Positions 23,340-33,918 of a stretch of 64,000 bases of DNA are shown here, piece by piece. Under the pieces are notes generated by a model. It did not search any database, was not told the origin of the DNA, and was given only the letters and a program-made list of their open reading frames with translations. Source of the DNA: Myrica gale (Eukaryota; Streptophyta; Magnoliopsida; Fagales; Myricaceae); contig OZ005608.1 in NCBI GenBank assembly GCA_963930655.1, forward strand, positions 18,067,271 to 18,131,270, written 5' to 3'. The translations under genes were made by a program, and so were the position numbers. Numbering within the stretch: position 1 is the stretch's first letter; every line of letters starts with the position of its first letter.

Positions 23340-23940
23340 TGAGGGTGTGCAAATGTTTTGGTTTAAACCGAAACATCCGGTTCCGGTGTTCCGGTACCGG
23401 AACTAGATCCTATATTTCATAAAAATTGGATCCTATATTTCCGGTTACGATACAATTTTTTTTAATTTTAAAAAATATTGTAATTTTAATTTAGAGTTTG
23501 CATTTTTCAATTTGGATTATTTGATGAATGTTTAGTTGTTTACTTATTTGTGTTGTTAATTGTTTGTTTAATAGTTTTTTTTAAATTTAATTTAGATTTA
23601 ATTTTGACTGTTTATTTTGTTTTGGAATATAGTTGTTTAGTTGTAATTTTAATTAAGAGTTTATTTTGGAATCCTAAAATAGTGAAATATTGTTTTGAAA
23701 TTTAGTTATAATTTTAATTTAGAGTTGTTTGACCCACAAAACACAACTTAAAAAATTCATTTTTGGGCCACTGGGCCTAAACTAAATCTAAGTCTTTTAG
23801 GCCCAGATAAAAAACGGTTCAAATTCCGGTTCCGGTTCAAATTCCGGTTAATTCCAGAATTGAACCGGAATACAAAATGTCATTCCGGTGGGTACCGGAA
23901 TGAGCAATTCCGGTTTCATCCGTTCCGGTGCCCACCCTTA
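23340..23940. mobile_element. Non-autonomous hAT-type element, 601 bp
   Basis: The left end TGAGGGTGTGC and the reverse complement of the right end, TAAGGGTGGGC, are imperfect inverted repeats. The flanks GGAATTTG (23332-23339) and GGAATTCG (23941-23948) agree at 7 of 8 positions. CCGGTTCCGGTGTTCCGG and similar words fill the subterminal regions around a T-rich core. It belongs to the same group as the elements at 6968 and 18531. Confidence 0.85.
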
Positions 23941-23948
23941 GGAATTCG

Positions 23949-24435
23949 GCTATGTAAGGACTAATAATGGAGGAGCCTTCCGCTAGGCCCCATCATGCCT
24001 AAATATGGAGAAAGACCCCCCATTGTGATGTTCTGTAGAACTGACATGCGGACCCATTGATTGAGAGACAAATACAGTGACAATATGGCATAGCCAAATT
24101 AAGCCTATATGGTGCATCTGATTTTCGGTCCAACATGAACCCAAAACCAGGAAAGCTTCTTGTTTGGGACTTAAACTGGTCAACAAAACATTAAGACATT
24201 CAACATTCCACCAAAATTTCAATAGACAATTCTCCCAACTGATAGACACCACAAAGGAGAATGAATGATCGATCCCACTATCGGGCTCAAACCAAAATTT
24301 TCTGATCTCTTCAAGAATGTTACTAAATTTCGCCCCTTTTTTTTCAGACGGGAAGAGTTGTGGGCCGTCTTCTCCCATGATTTGTGAGAAAGAATCTCCC
24401 ACTTGAGAATGACCTCTTCATTGCAATAGGACTCG
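23949..24435 (-). other. Probable 3' UTR of the RING-H2 gene
   Basis: A 139-codon ORF on the - strand (24402-23983) begins 34 bp after the ATL stop codon. Its protein (MGDSFSQIMGEDGPQLFPSE at the start) has no motif I recognise. Its closeness to the stop codon suggests transcribed 3' UTR or chance, not a separate gene. Confidence 0.4.
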
Positions 24436-25437
24436 TTACAAAATGGAGACTCTGCTTTTATTGCTAGACTTGTCGACTTCTCCTGCTAATTGCTTCGATG
24501 AGCTAGCCTCATCTGGGAACTCTTGTACTTGAACATCTTCATCTTGACTCTCCTGCAAAATATCAGCAACAGAAGGGTGACTTTGGCGCGAAAAATCCTT
24601 AGAAAACGATCTTATTTGTTGATCTCCTCCATCTCTAATCTCAATTATGGTATCTCTTTCTTCCGAACTGCTCAAATCACTAGAAGCACGGAATGAGTTC
24701 TTTGGAACAGTGTCACTCTCCATCAGTTCTTCTTCATTAACACAGCTTTCCATGTCCTGAGCGACAGCTACATTTTCATTGACCTGTTGCGTTCCTGGCA
24801 GATTTTCACTACTCGGAGCTACTTCTGACAGTGGAAGAGCGGGCAGTGGAAGTGGTGTAGGACCGAAAGATACTATATTGGCACGACATAAAGGGCAATT
24901 CGAATGAGATTTGAGCCAAGTGTCGATGCATGGTAGATGGAAAGCATGGCTACATTTTGGGAACAGCCTTACTGTCTCATCTTCTTGAAACTCGCTGAGA
25001 CAAACAGAGCAATCAGTACCTTCGACCAACCCTGCTTCCTTCTTGTACTTGAAAGCTGTAATAGTCTTTATAAGAGTCTCATCTAAGCCGGTAGTTGCAA
25101 CATGCCATGGTTCATTGAGGGAAGGGTTGTGATTGTCTTCCGATTCTTCATTCGAGTCTTGATCATCTCTACTTCTCGCAGATTCCCCGTTGCCACAATA
25201 CTTGGATATTAAGGTGTAGTAACTTACAAGAAGGAAAGCACTTGCCAAAATGCCAACTATTGCAATAACAAGAGGGGAGAAGTTTGGACTAGAACTCTCA
25301 TCAGGGAATTCAAAAGGGGGTGGAGGAGGGTAAATGATGTAGCACCACTGTGGACAGTATAAACTGCAAAGGCCTTCAGAACAGTCTTTGTTATCCATAT
25401 ATGGTATCCAAGTTTTCGGGTTATCTAGAGTACCCAT
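24436..25437 (-). CDS. ATL52: RING-H2 finger E3 ubiquitin ligase, ATL51/ATL52-like
   Basis: One uninterrupted exon gives 333 residues. I start at the ATG at 25437 ([16 protein letters not shown]); the four codons before it open only with a TTG. Order of parts: a Cys-rich [19 protein letters not shown] segment near residues 24-42; one membrane span near 54-76 ([20 protein letters not shown]); the ATL-specific GLD motif at 117-119; a RING-H2 with zinc ligands C143, C146, C162, H164, H167, C170, C181 and C184, including the Pro-Trp-type spacing CIDTW; then an acidic Ser-rich tail. ATL proteins are membrane-bound ligases that ubiquitinate partners, often in defence or stress responses. The N-terminal CPQWCY..PPPPPF block points to the ATL51/52 branch. 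The substrate is unknown. Lack of introns is usual for this family. Confidence 0.92.
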   Translation of the reverse strand: MGTLDNPKTWIPYMDNKDCSEGLCSLYCPQWCYIIYPPPPPFEFPDESSSPNFSPLVIAIVGILASAFLLVSYYTLISKYCGNGESARSRDDQDSNEESEDNHNPSLNEPWHVATTGLDETLIKTITAFKYKKEAGLVEGTDCSVCLSEFQEDETVRLFPKCSHAFHLPCIDTWLKSHSNCPLCRANIVSFGPTPLPLPALPLSEVAPSSENLPGTQQVNENVAVAQDMESCVNEEELMESDTVPKNSFRASSDLSSSEERDTIIEIRDGGDQQIRSFSKDFSRQSHPSVADILQESQDEDVQVQEFPDEASSSKQLAGEVDKSSNKSRVSIL

Positions 25438-26934
25438 GACTAATGTCAAAAACTGCAGGCTTTTAATCTATTTGCGTTTCGGACATTATGTTTCTTTTTC
25501 TTGCTGCTAAGCCACTGGGTATTCCAAGAACAAAGGTGGGGAGTTGCCAAAGAGGTAGAGAATGAAAAATCATTTGAAACAGTACGTTGCACTGCACACG
25601 ACCTTCAAGTATACTAGCTGCGAATTTCCAGAACGGCAAGGGACTCGTGTAACTATTTCGTCTTATAGCTATTGAAATCAAAATAGAGGACAAAAATAAA
25701 ATATAAATAAATAATCAAAGCATTACCTGAACACAGCGTATAGATTGGATAGTACTTGGATGGTTTGAAAAGGAATTCCCTCCTAAGAATTCGAACATAT
25801 GAGAAATAGAAAACACTGCTGGGTTTGCAGATTAGCAGTGGTTGCGTAGGCAACAATAGCAAGGAAAGGGAGGAGAGAGATGGTGGAATGGAAATTTCTC
25901 CGAAGAGATCAGATCATGGGGTGGGAATGTTGCCAAAGGGGCATAGATAGAAAACAAAGGCAGGAACAAAGGGAGTTCATAGGTGTTCTTTTTCTTTTTC
26001 TTTTCTTGTTCCCATCTTTTTCTTTTATCTAGGTATCTTTTTTTCTCGAGATAATGGTTTGTTGACTAAGGTGATATTGTTGGTGGGGCAATTCATTAAA
26101 GCAATGAATGCATTTGTTTTCTCTCTGCTGTTCAAGCCGATTAAAGTGAGAATCCCAGAAGAACTTTAGACGTTAATTTTAGAGTTTTTTCTCGTGGTCT
26201 ATAGTTTTTGTTATTTTAATGGCTAGTCTGGTTTTATATCCTTGTAACTACCGTATTTTCTTGCCACAAATGAGACTTTTTTAATAAATTTCAGAAGTAC
26301 CGTCTTCTTTCTTAAAAAAATAAAAACAAAAACAAATAAGAGCACTTCCTCACTTTCTTAATCACTTCTACTTTCTGTGGTCTGGTCTCTCGAAGTCACT
26401 CCAGCACTACACCCTTCTTCCATTATAATAGTCAAGCAGGTTATTGATTAAGAGAAGAGGGCGGGGCAAAAAATTCTGATTTCACATTACCAACTCGAAG
26501 GTTTTTTTAACTACGATACCCTCACATAAAATCTTCAAACGACGTGGCTCCGATCTCCCTGCAGGCAATTTTGAATGACAGGGAACAACAGAATATGAAC
26601 CCCATATTTTCTTTCTCTTCCTTTGATGTGATTTTCTTAGATGACTACTAATTGGCTGACATCCCCCCTCAACCAAAACCTGTCGAGTAGCCAGAATTAT
26701 ACATCATTATCATCGGCTTTGACCTTTATAGACACCTTCTTTTGAGAGGGAATAAGATTCCCAATTAGCCAGAAGACTCGAATTATAAATTTCTACCAAG
26801 ATATACCCAAGCATCAAATTTTAATTTTTACCAAGATTACTCCAAGCGTAGTTGACATCCTTTTATGGCACGTCAGTGAGGTCAGAAAGATATCACTAAA
26901 TTTCTACTTTGAAAACACGATTTTTCATCGCCAG
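25438..26934. other. 5' flank of the ATL gene; no further gene recognised
   Basis: Probable 5' UTR and promoter of the ATL gene, read leftward, followed by unassigned DNA. The short ORFs here have no known motif. Confidence 0.45.
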
Positions 26935-26935
26935 G

Positions 26936-27178
26936 GTTATAGTTGAGTTGGTACCATAATATATTGACTAACTCTTAGATTTGAAATTCGAGTAACATAA
27001 GTTCTAATCGCTTGCGCAAGTAAACCCTGATCTTGAGCTAAGTGGATGGACTGAGACTAACTGGTGACGTGGTAACGGACTCGCCTAATGGATAGTAGTC
27101 ATAGATCAAACCGAACATTCTGCAGCGGAGATGCTTTTATAGTCACCTCCCTTCACCTTCCTAACCAAAAAAAAAATT
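26936..27178 (+). mobile_element. Probable tRNA-derived SINE
   Basis: TATAGTTGAGTTGGTACCA (near 26939) resembles an A box, and GAAATTCGAGTAAC (near 26981) resembles a decayed B box. A body of about 150 bp ends in CCTTCCTAACC and then a run of A at about 27167-27176. Plant SINEs commonly have this layout. The target duplication was not found. Confidence 0.5.
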
Positions 27179-29176
27179 TCCATGATGAGGAGTCGTCGAC
27201 TCCGGCTATATATATTTTATGGGGTCCTAAGACGCTAGAAGATGAAGATTACATTAAAAAGGGCAGCACCGACCGGCGTTTATATCACTTTAAACCGTCA
27301 CACCAATCCAGTTAGCAGCCACTATGAATTTATGATGCTTATTAATTTAGAGTCAAGTGTCGAGAAAGGGCTTCCAAAACCTCAACCGATCACATTGTTC
27401 ATGTCAGTTGCTCAGGCATATCGGTCTGATCACCTTTCTCAAAAGTCAGTACCATGTGCTTCCATTTACCCAGTCCGAACCAACACTTACCCCGCTTCCT
27501 TGAAGAAATATAAAGATGGAGAAGAGAACCATTCAATCACTAACTCTGGTGAACTTCATTGTATCCTAAACTTGCGAGAATTTAGGCGGGGGGAGTGGTC
27601 CACAAAACGTGTTCACTAACCCAATGCTGTTCCAGAGTTGGTTCTTCTTTTCCGTTTTTGTTGTTTTCCTTCTCCGCCAGTTCTTTGACAGGTGATAAAG
27701 CAGGCTTTTCTTTTGGTGTATGCTTTCTGTAACCCAACCCAAGAACAGAATATATTGCATCTGTTTTGTTTCTTTCTGAGCATCTATAATACATTATATC
27801 ATCCCAACCAAGCTTCTCTCCATAGTTTCCGGGAAGCACTCTTCACCAACTACCTAAAGGTAATTAATACGACAGATAATGAACCTACTATTGGCTTAAC
27901 AGTGAAAGGCAGAAAGCAGAGGGAACCAAACATGAGAAGTAATTAAGTCTATATACGCAAAATGGAAAGAGAGCAAAGGGAGTGAGAAGCCAATTGAAGG
28001 TGCAGAACAATTTAATTTCAACAAATCATTAGACAAAGCAAACTAATCTGGTTGAACAAACCAGACCATCTTATGTTCTTACAAAGCAGAGAGAATATGA
28101 ACAAAATGTCAATCCAAAGCACGGAAGATGATGAGAAATTATGACTGTTGGCAACCTGACGACCATAAAATCATAAAGTATCTGGCGTAAAATGAAATAC
28201 CTATTTTGTTGCAATACGCCCCTTATATATATTATACGCACAAGCAGGCTGGAATTAAACAAAACACACATCATAAAAGGCAACAACAAAAATATAATTG
28301 CAACAGTTGCAACACTAATCTTGCTAATTTATTGGAATTCAACTTTTAACTTCTTCCAAAGGGAAATCCCTCCCCCGCTATTTGTGGCTGGGGCCATGCA
28401 CGACCAGGCTGGCTTAGGTTCCTCTCTGGCAGCCACTTTCCTTTCCTTTCCCATTCTACACTTCAACTCAATCAAAGGCCGGTGAGCATATATGCCTTGT
28501 GATTTTCTCTCTGTGAATGTGCTTCCCCGTTCTTCGGGGTAGGAAGAGAGATTTCTTAACAAACTCCAAAACGAGCTAAGATTTCTTGTGCCTACTGCTA
28601 AGAATGACAGAATGCTCTCTAGTTCAGATGCTGCCAACGAAAACCAGCTAAGGTAAGCTTGGATATAGGCACCATTCGAAGTCGTAACCGAGTACCCACT
28701 TCAAACAACTTTATTTACCTCAAGTTGTTCTCCAATAATTTCAATGGGCGCTAACTCTTACAGCTTACTTGAAATATCTTTTCTCAAGGCAATCAAGGTA
28801 GCTGCTACACAATTTGAGTACTTGAGTCTTGCTCAAATGTACACAAAAGAATAATATGAATATGTAATGCAAGGAAAGTGCCTTGTTTGAAACAAACATA
28901 ATATGCAGAACAGATTTCTACTTATAAATCTTCCATAAGGTAAGTAAAATGTAAGTCAGCAAGTGGACCAAATTAAGAAGATAAGGAAAAAAGTTACTAT
29001 TTGTATATAGTACTCATAAAAATAAATGAAAACAACATTGAATGGAAAAATGTACAGACCAAAGATAAGATCTTCCATCATCCCATGGCAGTTGAGGTCA
29101 AAATTTCTGGCTTCTGCCACATTAGTGTAGATTGGCAGAAACAAACGATCTAGATGACCAGAGGATATCTATGGAT
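27179..29176. other. No gene recognised; downstream of the RRM gene
   Basis: Contains ORFs up to 125 codons (27242-27619 on +) and 102 codons (28637-28329 on -, MAASELESILSFLAVGTRN). None carries a known motif. The part next to 29176 is probably 3' UTR of the RRM gene. Confidence 0.4.
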
Positions 29177-32100
29177 CTACAGCTCTTCCCGTTGACCCTC
29201 AGATAGGTCTTCCTCCTTTTCACTTCCAGCTTCATCAACATTTTTTTCACTGAACTTCAGACGAAGTGGTCTTCCCATTAGTTCCTGCAAGAGGAGTACT
29301 GAAGGAATAATTATTGCTCCTCAAACAGACGTGACCTAGTAGTCAATACATGGATAAAATACTATCTGATGCAACTGAAATTAGGTATGGCGCACAAAAA
29401 TAAAACTGAAATTAGCTATGATTTATGAATCTAATGCAAAGATTGGCATGTGAACAGAAACACAAGAACTAATATCTCTAGTAGTTCCTTAGTAGCATCT
29501 TTTTCAGCCTTAAATGAAGGAACTAATGGAGATTCTTGGTTTCTGATATTTTTATTTTTTTCAATACACACTTAATAGGAACATGATACGTTATTAGAAA
29601 TACCTAATATTTTATGTCAACTTCAGTAAATATTTGTCAACTTTCACAAATATCTTCATTTTTGCTCTTGGCTATGGGAAAAGCAATTGACTTGACAAAT
29701 GACTATAAAAAATATCACCAATGTTTCTCAATGAACTTTGGTCTTCCTCTTATCAAAGAGGGGAACATAAATAAAAAATGAAATTCACTTATCAATCCCA
29801 TTACTGGACAATACGAAATAGGTGTCCGTCCATCTTACCAATTTTGTCATATTATGCCCCTGAACTACAAAACCTTTTCAATGCTCACCCCCGCTTAAGA
29901 TCTGACTATTAAAACAAATAACATGACAGAATCTCAGACTCTTAATAGTTGAATCTTAGCAAAAGGTGCACAGTTGAACAAAAAATATTAGTCGGAAAGC
30001 AGGGGCGAATCTGGGATTTAGCTTTTTTTGGGGGGGAAGTATAATATTCTAATTTTTGAGGGACCAATGTAAAAAAATTTTAAAAATAATGGTTACATTA
30101 AAAAATTTCAATTTTTGGTGCCCCTCTCTCTCTCTCTCTCTCCCCCACCCACCTGGTTTCGCCCCTATTGGAGAGTCAATGTCACAAATTGACAATGACA
30201 AAAGACTTGGGTAGCGTTTGTAAACCTAAATAACCGGCTCAAAATTTTGGTTAAGAAAATAAGAAAAAAACTTAAAAATAATTGGGGAAAATATATTTTT
30301 CACCCACAAACTACTGCGTGTTTTACACTTTACACCCTAAACTACTACGTTTGAGACATTGCACCCACACACTACCCAGCTCTAACACATTGCACCCTCC
30401 ATCTATTTTTTCGTCAAATTTAACGGAAATTGATCTTTTTAAAAAACGAAATGACGAATATTCCCTTAAATGTAACTTGCTATTCACGTGATTTTGATTT
30501 TTTAAGGGTATAATTGTCATGATTTTTTTTTAAAAAAAAAAGTCAATTTTCGTCCAATTTGATAGAAAAATTAAACAAAAGGTGAAATGTGTAATAGATA
30601 GGTAGTTTGTAGATGCAATGTCTCAAACGTGGTAGTTTAGTGTGTAAAGTGTAACAACTATGGTAGTTTGTGGGTGAACAATGTATTTTCCTCAAAATCA
30701 TTTCTCTCCCCATCAAATCATATCTTTCTATTACAATAAACATAAATCAATAGCAAGTATCAGAGCCAGCGAATGTGGGATTGCTTCAGCACCCTTTCAC
30801 ACATTGGCAGAGCTAGAATTTTTGCTTTTTTTTTGGGTGGGGGGGGGGGCAAATGTTATATGTGGCCACTTTATTATAAATCTTCATAGACACACAATAC
30901 CTTATAATAAAAATTGTATGCAACTGAACAAAAAAATCACTATTAAAAGAAAACATGAATATAGATGCTGACGAAAGCTAAATCAAAGTCTAGTCTTTTG
31001 CATTTATATAGAACGCTAAATATTCATTAAGTTAATACCTTGTATTGAGCTTAGGAAAAAAATACCATGTATTGATAAGATAAAGAAGAAATAGCTTACT
31101 AGTAGAATTGGGAGTATTTCTTTTCTTATTTTTTTACTTGCTGCTTAGTTCAATAGCGGCATATTTGGTGATAAAAACATAACGAAAATTTGATAAGATT
31201 ATCACATAGTTCAGTTTGTACTTTGGACAAAAAATCAATCTTCTCCAAAGACTGTGACAATTAGACAGAAAAAAATAACAAAAGAATTGAAAATAGAATA
31301 CCAATGGGAAAGAGAAAGGAAAAAAAGAAAGAAAAAAGAGAAACGGACTTGGATGCCATATATTCAGTGAATTGGGAAAGCTTAAAGAAAAATGTAGTGA
31401 CTTGGGACACATCTTTTTTGTTTTTGGGAAAGAAAAATCAAATCTTAATCTGTTTCACTTGAAAAGATATGCAAAAAGATGTTTGTGAGGTTATGTGCAG
31501 GGGCACTCATACAATTTCACTGTAAAGTGCATTAGAACTTCAAAATCTGAACAAATGGGTTTCATTGTTTTTGTTGTGTGGTGACAGTGGCCGCGCACCA
31601 GGGGGGGGGGATATTGTAGGCAGTGAGTTCCACTTCTATGGCATTTAATTTTTTTGAGACGGCCATGGCCCCTGCCAGTGCCCCTTACCTCCGCCACTGC
31701 TTCCACATCCGCCAATTGAAAGAGAAAAAAAGACAAACAGCCTAATAGCTCAAACAAAAACAAAACAAAGACAAACCATTCTGGCATGAGGAGTTAAAAA
31801 ATGAACAAGAAGAGCTTTGATATTATGTTGAAACACTCAACAGGTAAAAGATTAAGCTCAAATATAGAGTCCCAACCAGGAAAAAAAAAGCATACAGCAC
31901 AAGAGGAAGTAAAAATGCCAAAAAAACCAGTCTTTTTTTTTTTTACCTTCCCATCCAGAGCAGAAATTGCAGCTTCTGCTTCCTCCTTTGTAGCAAAAGA
32001 GACAAAACCATAACCAGCAGATCTCCCTAAAGGGGCATCAAAGACAACCCTCGCCGAAACAGGTTTGAAATTTTTAGAGACAAAATCTCTGAGATGTGTT

Positions 32101-33720
32101 GATCGCACTTTCCATGCGAGATTTGACACATAAAGTCTATGGCGTGTCTCTCCAGAAGGGGGACCTTGAGGACGTGGAGGAGAAGGTTTCTTGAATTTCT
32201 TTGCAAAATCTATCCTTATTATCCGTCCCGATATTTCCTGCACCAAAAAAGTTAAAGTTGATACATATGTATCCAGGTGGAAGTAATTTGAGATGGAAAC
32301 CTGAAATTAACTCAATTTCAGTCTTCATGATCATTTACCTTCACGAATATTGGATACTGGTACATGTGATTCAAAGACATTAATATTTACACCACCACAT
32401 TTAAGTTTATAAACCCTAAAATGAGGAAAAAGAACAGGGGAAAGAAAAAGCAACACCAACAATGCCAAAGAAACAACATTGCTATGTTCAGTTTGGAGGA
32501 GAACAGACTAATCCGTGCAAGTGCCACTTCTGTTATAAAAGTCTTCTAACTGTCTCATTTGTTTCATACTAAACTTTCAGATTACAAAACTCTATCCCTA
32601 AATTTGAATAGGCCATAAGCTAGGAGGATCAAAGGAGTGAGGGGGCCAATCTGATTTAGGTAAAGTCCCTAAAAGGAAAATATGAGACCCCAGCAGATAA
32701 AAAGCATTAATGTAGCCACACTTGTATGTTGGTTTTGGGACGTACGTTTATCTTGATTTAACTCAGTTTTAGCTAGTTGGCTAAGGTGAGCATGTTCTGG
32801 TATATCTTTCATGACTCAAAACTTGTGCAAGAAAATATAATTGAACTGTACAAATCAACGTTGCTGTTAGAAAGAAAGAATCCTTTATGTTAACCACGCC
32901 CACAGAGTTGCCATATAATAGAAAGTCAGCAAATGAACCGAACACAAATCAAATTACATAATCAACACATATTTGAGAACAGCAGCAAAGCTTTAAAGTT
33001 CAAAGATAAAGATGTTTGTTCATGGGCCAAATTTTGGATTCCTTTCATTTATATGTAGGTACGTAGTATATGAGGTTTTTATGAGGTGTAGTTGATATGT
33101 GTACCCAATCATGGATTTGTAAACAACTTACATGAGAGTCAAATTTATCAATTACAGCCTGAGCTTCTTCAGCAGCCGCCATTGTGACGAAGGCGAAGCC
33201 TCTGTGCCTCCCATCTTTCTCCTTTATTATCTGTAAAGAATATCCTTGAGTCAAATTTAATCATCAATCAAAATCCAAACTACGACATTTTTAAACCCCA
33301 TTATCAATAATTACGCTACTACAAAACTCGTGAACCTAATTTGTATCCAAATGAAAGAAGATTAAGAACCTCAACATCCTTCACAGTTCCGCATTGACCA
33401 AAGAGTTCTTTGATGTCTGCCACAGAGAGGGACCAAGGAAGATTTACCACGTAAAGCTTCCTCTTCGGATTCGGTTCCAGGGTCTGCTCTGGGTTTTCTT
33501 CTACGAGAACCTCCTGCAGCGCAAAGCATAACTCGCGTGTGGTGTTTCTTGCAGGGTGATTGAGGACGATGGGGAGAGGAGAAAGAGCGATGTTTGGAAA
33601 AAGATTAGGAACAGAACCGGAAATATTGAGTTTAATGGATGGGAATTGTTTAGGGAAAATTTTAGAGGAAAAAGAAGAGTACACTGAGAAGATGGGCAGT
33701 GCAGCTTTACTTGCCGCCAT
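29177..33720 (-). CDS. Double-RRM RNA-binding protein, probably plastid (At2g35410-like)
   Basis: Four exons on the - strand, 33720-33370, 33230-33132, 32237-31947 and 29284-29177, all joining in phase 0 with GT/AG borders, give 282 residues. The first 85 or so residues (MAASKAALPIFSVYSSFSSK) are Ser-rich and poor in acidic residues, like a transit peptide. RRM1 starts at about residue 87 with RNP2 KLYVVNLPW and RNP1 RGFAFVTM. RRM2 starts at about 184 with RLYVSNLAW and GYGFVSFA. The C-terminus is short and acidic (SEKEEDLSEGQREEL). Such cpRNP-type proteins bind plastid RNA in processing or stability; the exact RNA target is unknown. An in-frame ATG at 33756 could extend the N-terminus by 12 residues. 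Intron 3 is 2.66 kb and holds at least two transposons. A LINE ends about 200 bp upstream. Confidence 0.92.
30000..30167. mobile_element. Short hAT-type MITE in RRM intron 3
   Basis: The left end CAGGGGCGAATCTGG and the reverse complement of the right end, TAGGGGCGAAACCAG, form the terminal repeats. The flanks TCGGAAAG (29992-29999) and TTGGAGAG (30168-30175) agree at 6 of 8 positions. A CT microsatellite lies inside at about 30125-30142. Confidence 0.65.
30284..30693. mobile_element. Foldback Mutator-like MITE in RRM intron 3
   Basis: Inverted arms of about 90 bp (CACCCACAAACTAC, TTACACTTTACAC and GTTTGAGACATTGCA on the left, mirrored on the right) flank a short core. The 9-bp flanks AAAATAATT (30275-30283) and AAAATCATT (30694-30702) differ at one base, as in Mutator-type insertions. 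There is no coding capacity. Confidence 0.8.
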
Positions 33721-33800
33721 TGCCTTCCAGTCGAGAGAGGGAGGAAAGGATACCAAGGACTTTTATCTTAGATGGATAAAGCGGTATTTCTCTAAAACAG

Positions 33801-33848
33801 CCTTGCTTTGATTTGCTTAGAAAAAAAAAAAAAACCTTGCTTTGATTT
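33801..33848 (-). repeat. 20-bp A-tailed micro-insertion between 14-bp direct repeats
   Basis: CCTTGCTTTGATTT at 33801-33814 is repeated exactly at 33835-33848. Between the copies lies GCTTAG plus 14 A. The layout (target duplication, tiny body, A-tail) fits an extremely 5'-truncated retroposon inserted by target-primed reverse transcription. It lies 81-128 bp before the RRM start codon, in the probable 5' UTR or core promoter. Confidence 0.65.
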
Positions 33849-33918
33849 ACGTTTGTGGAGGCCGCTAAAATATGTCTGGGTTAAAATGAAATTACATGTA
33901 TTCATCAAATAATCGAAC

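Noticed and set aside
23983..24402. A 139-codon ORF on - just after the ATL gene
   Set aside because: No motif was recognised, and its position 34 bp after the ATL stop codon makes 3' UTR the simpler reading, so it was not called as a gene.
30790..31700. A possible further hAT element with GGCAGAGCTAGAATTTT and CCTCCGCCACTGC ends
   Set aside because: The ends match only weakly and no 8-bp duplication was found; mentioned with the intron finding but not called as a feature.
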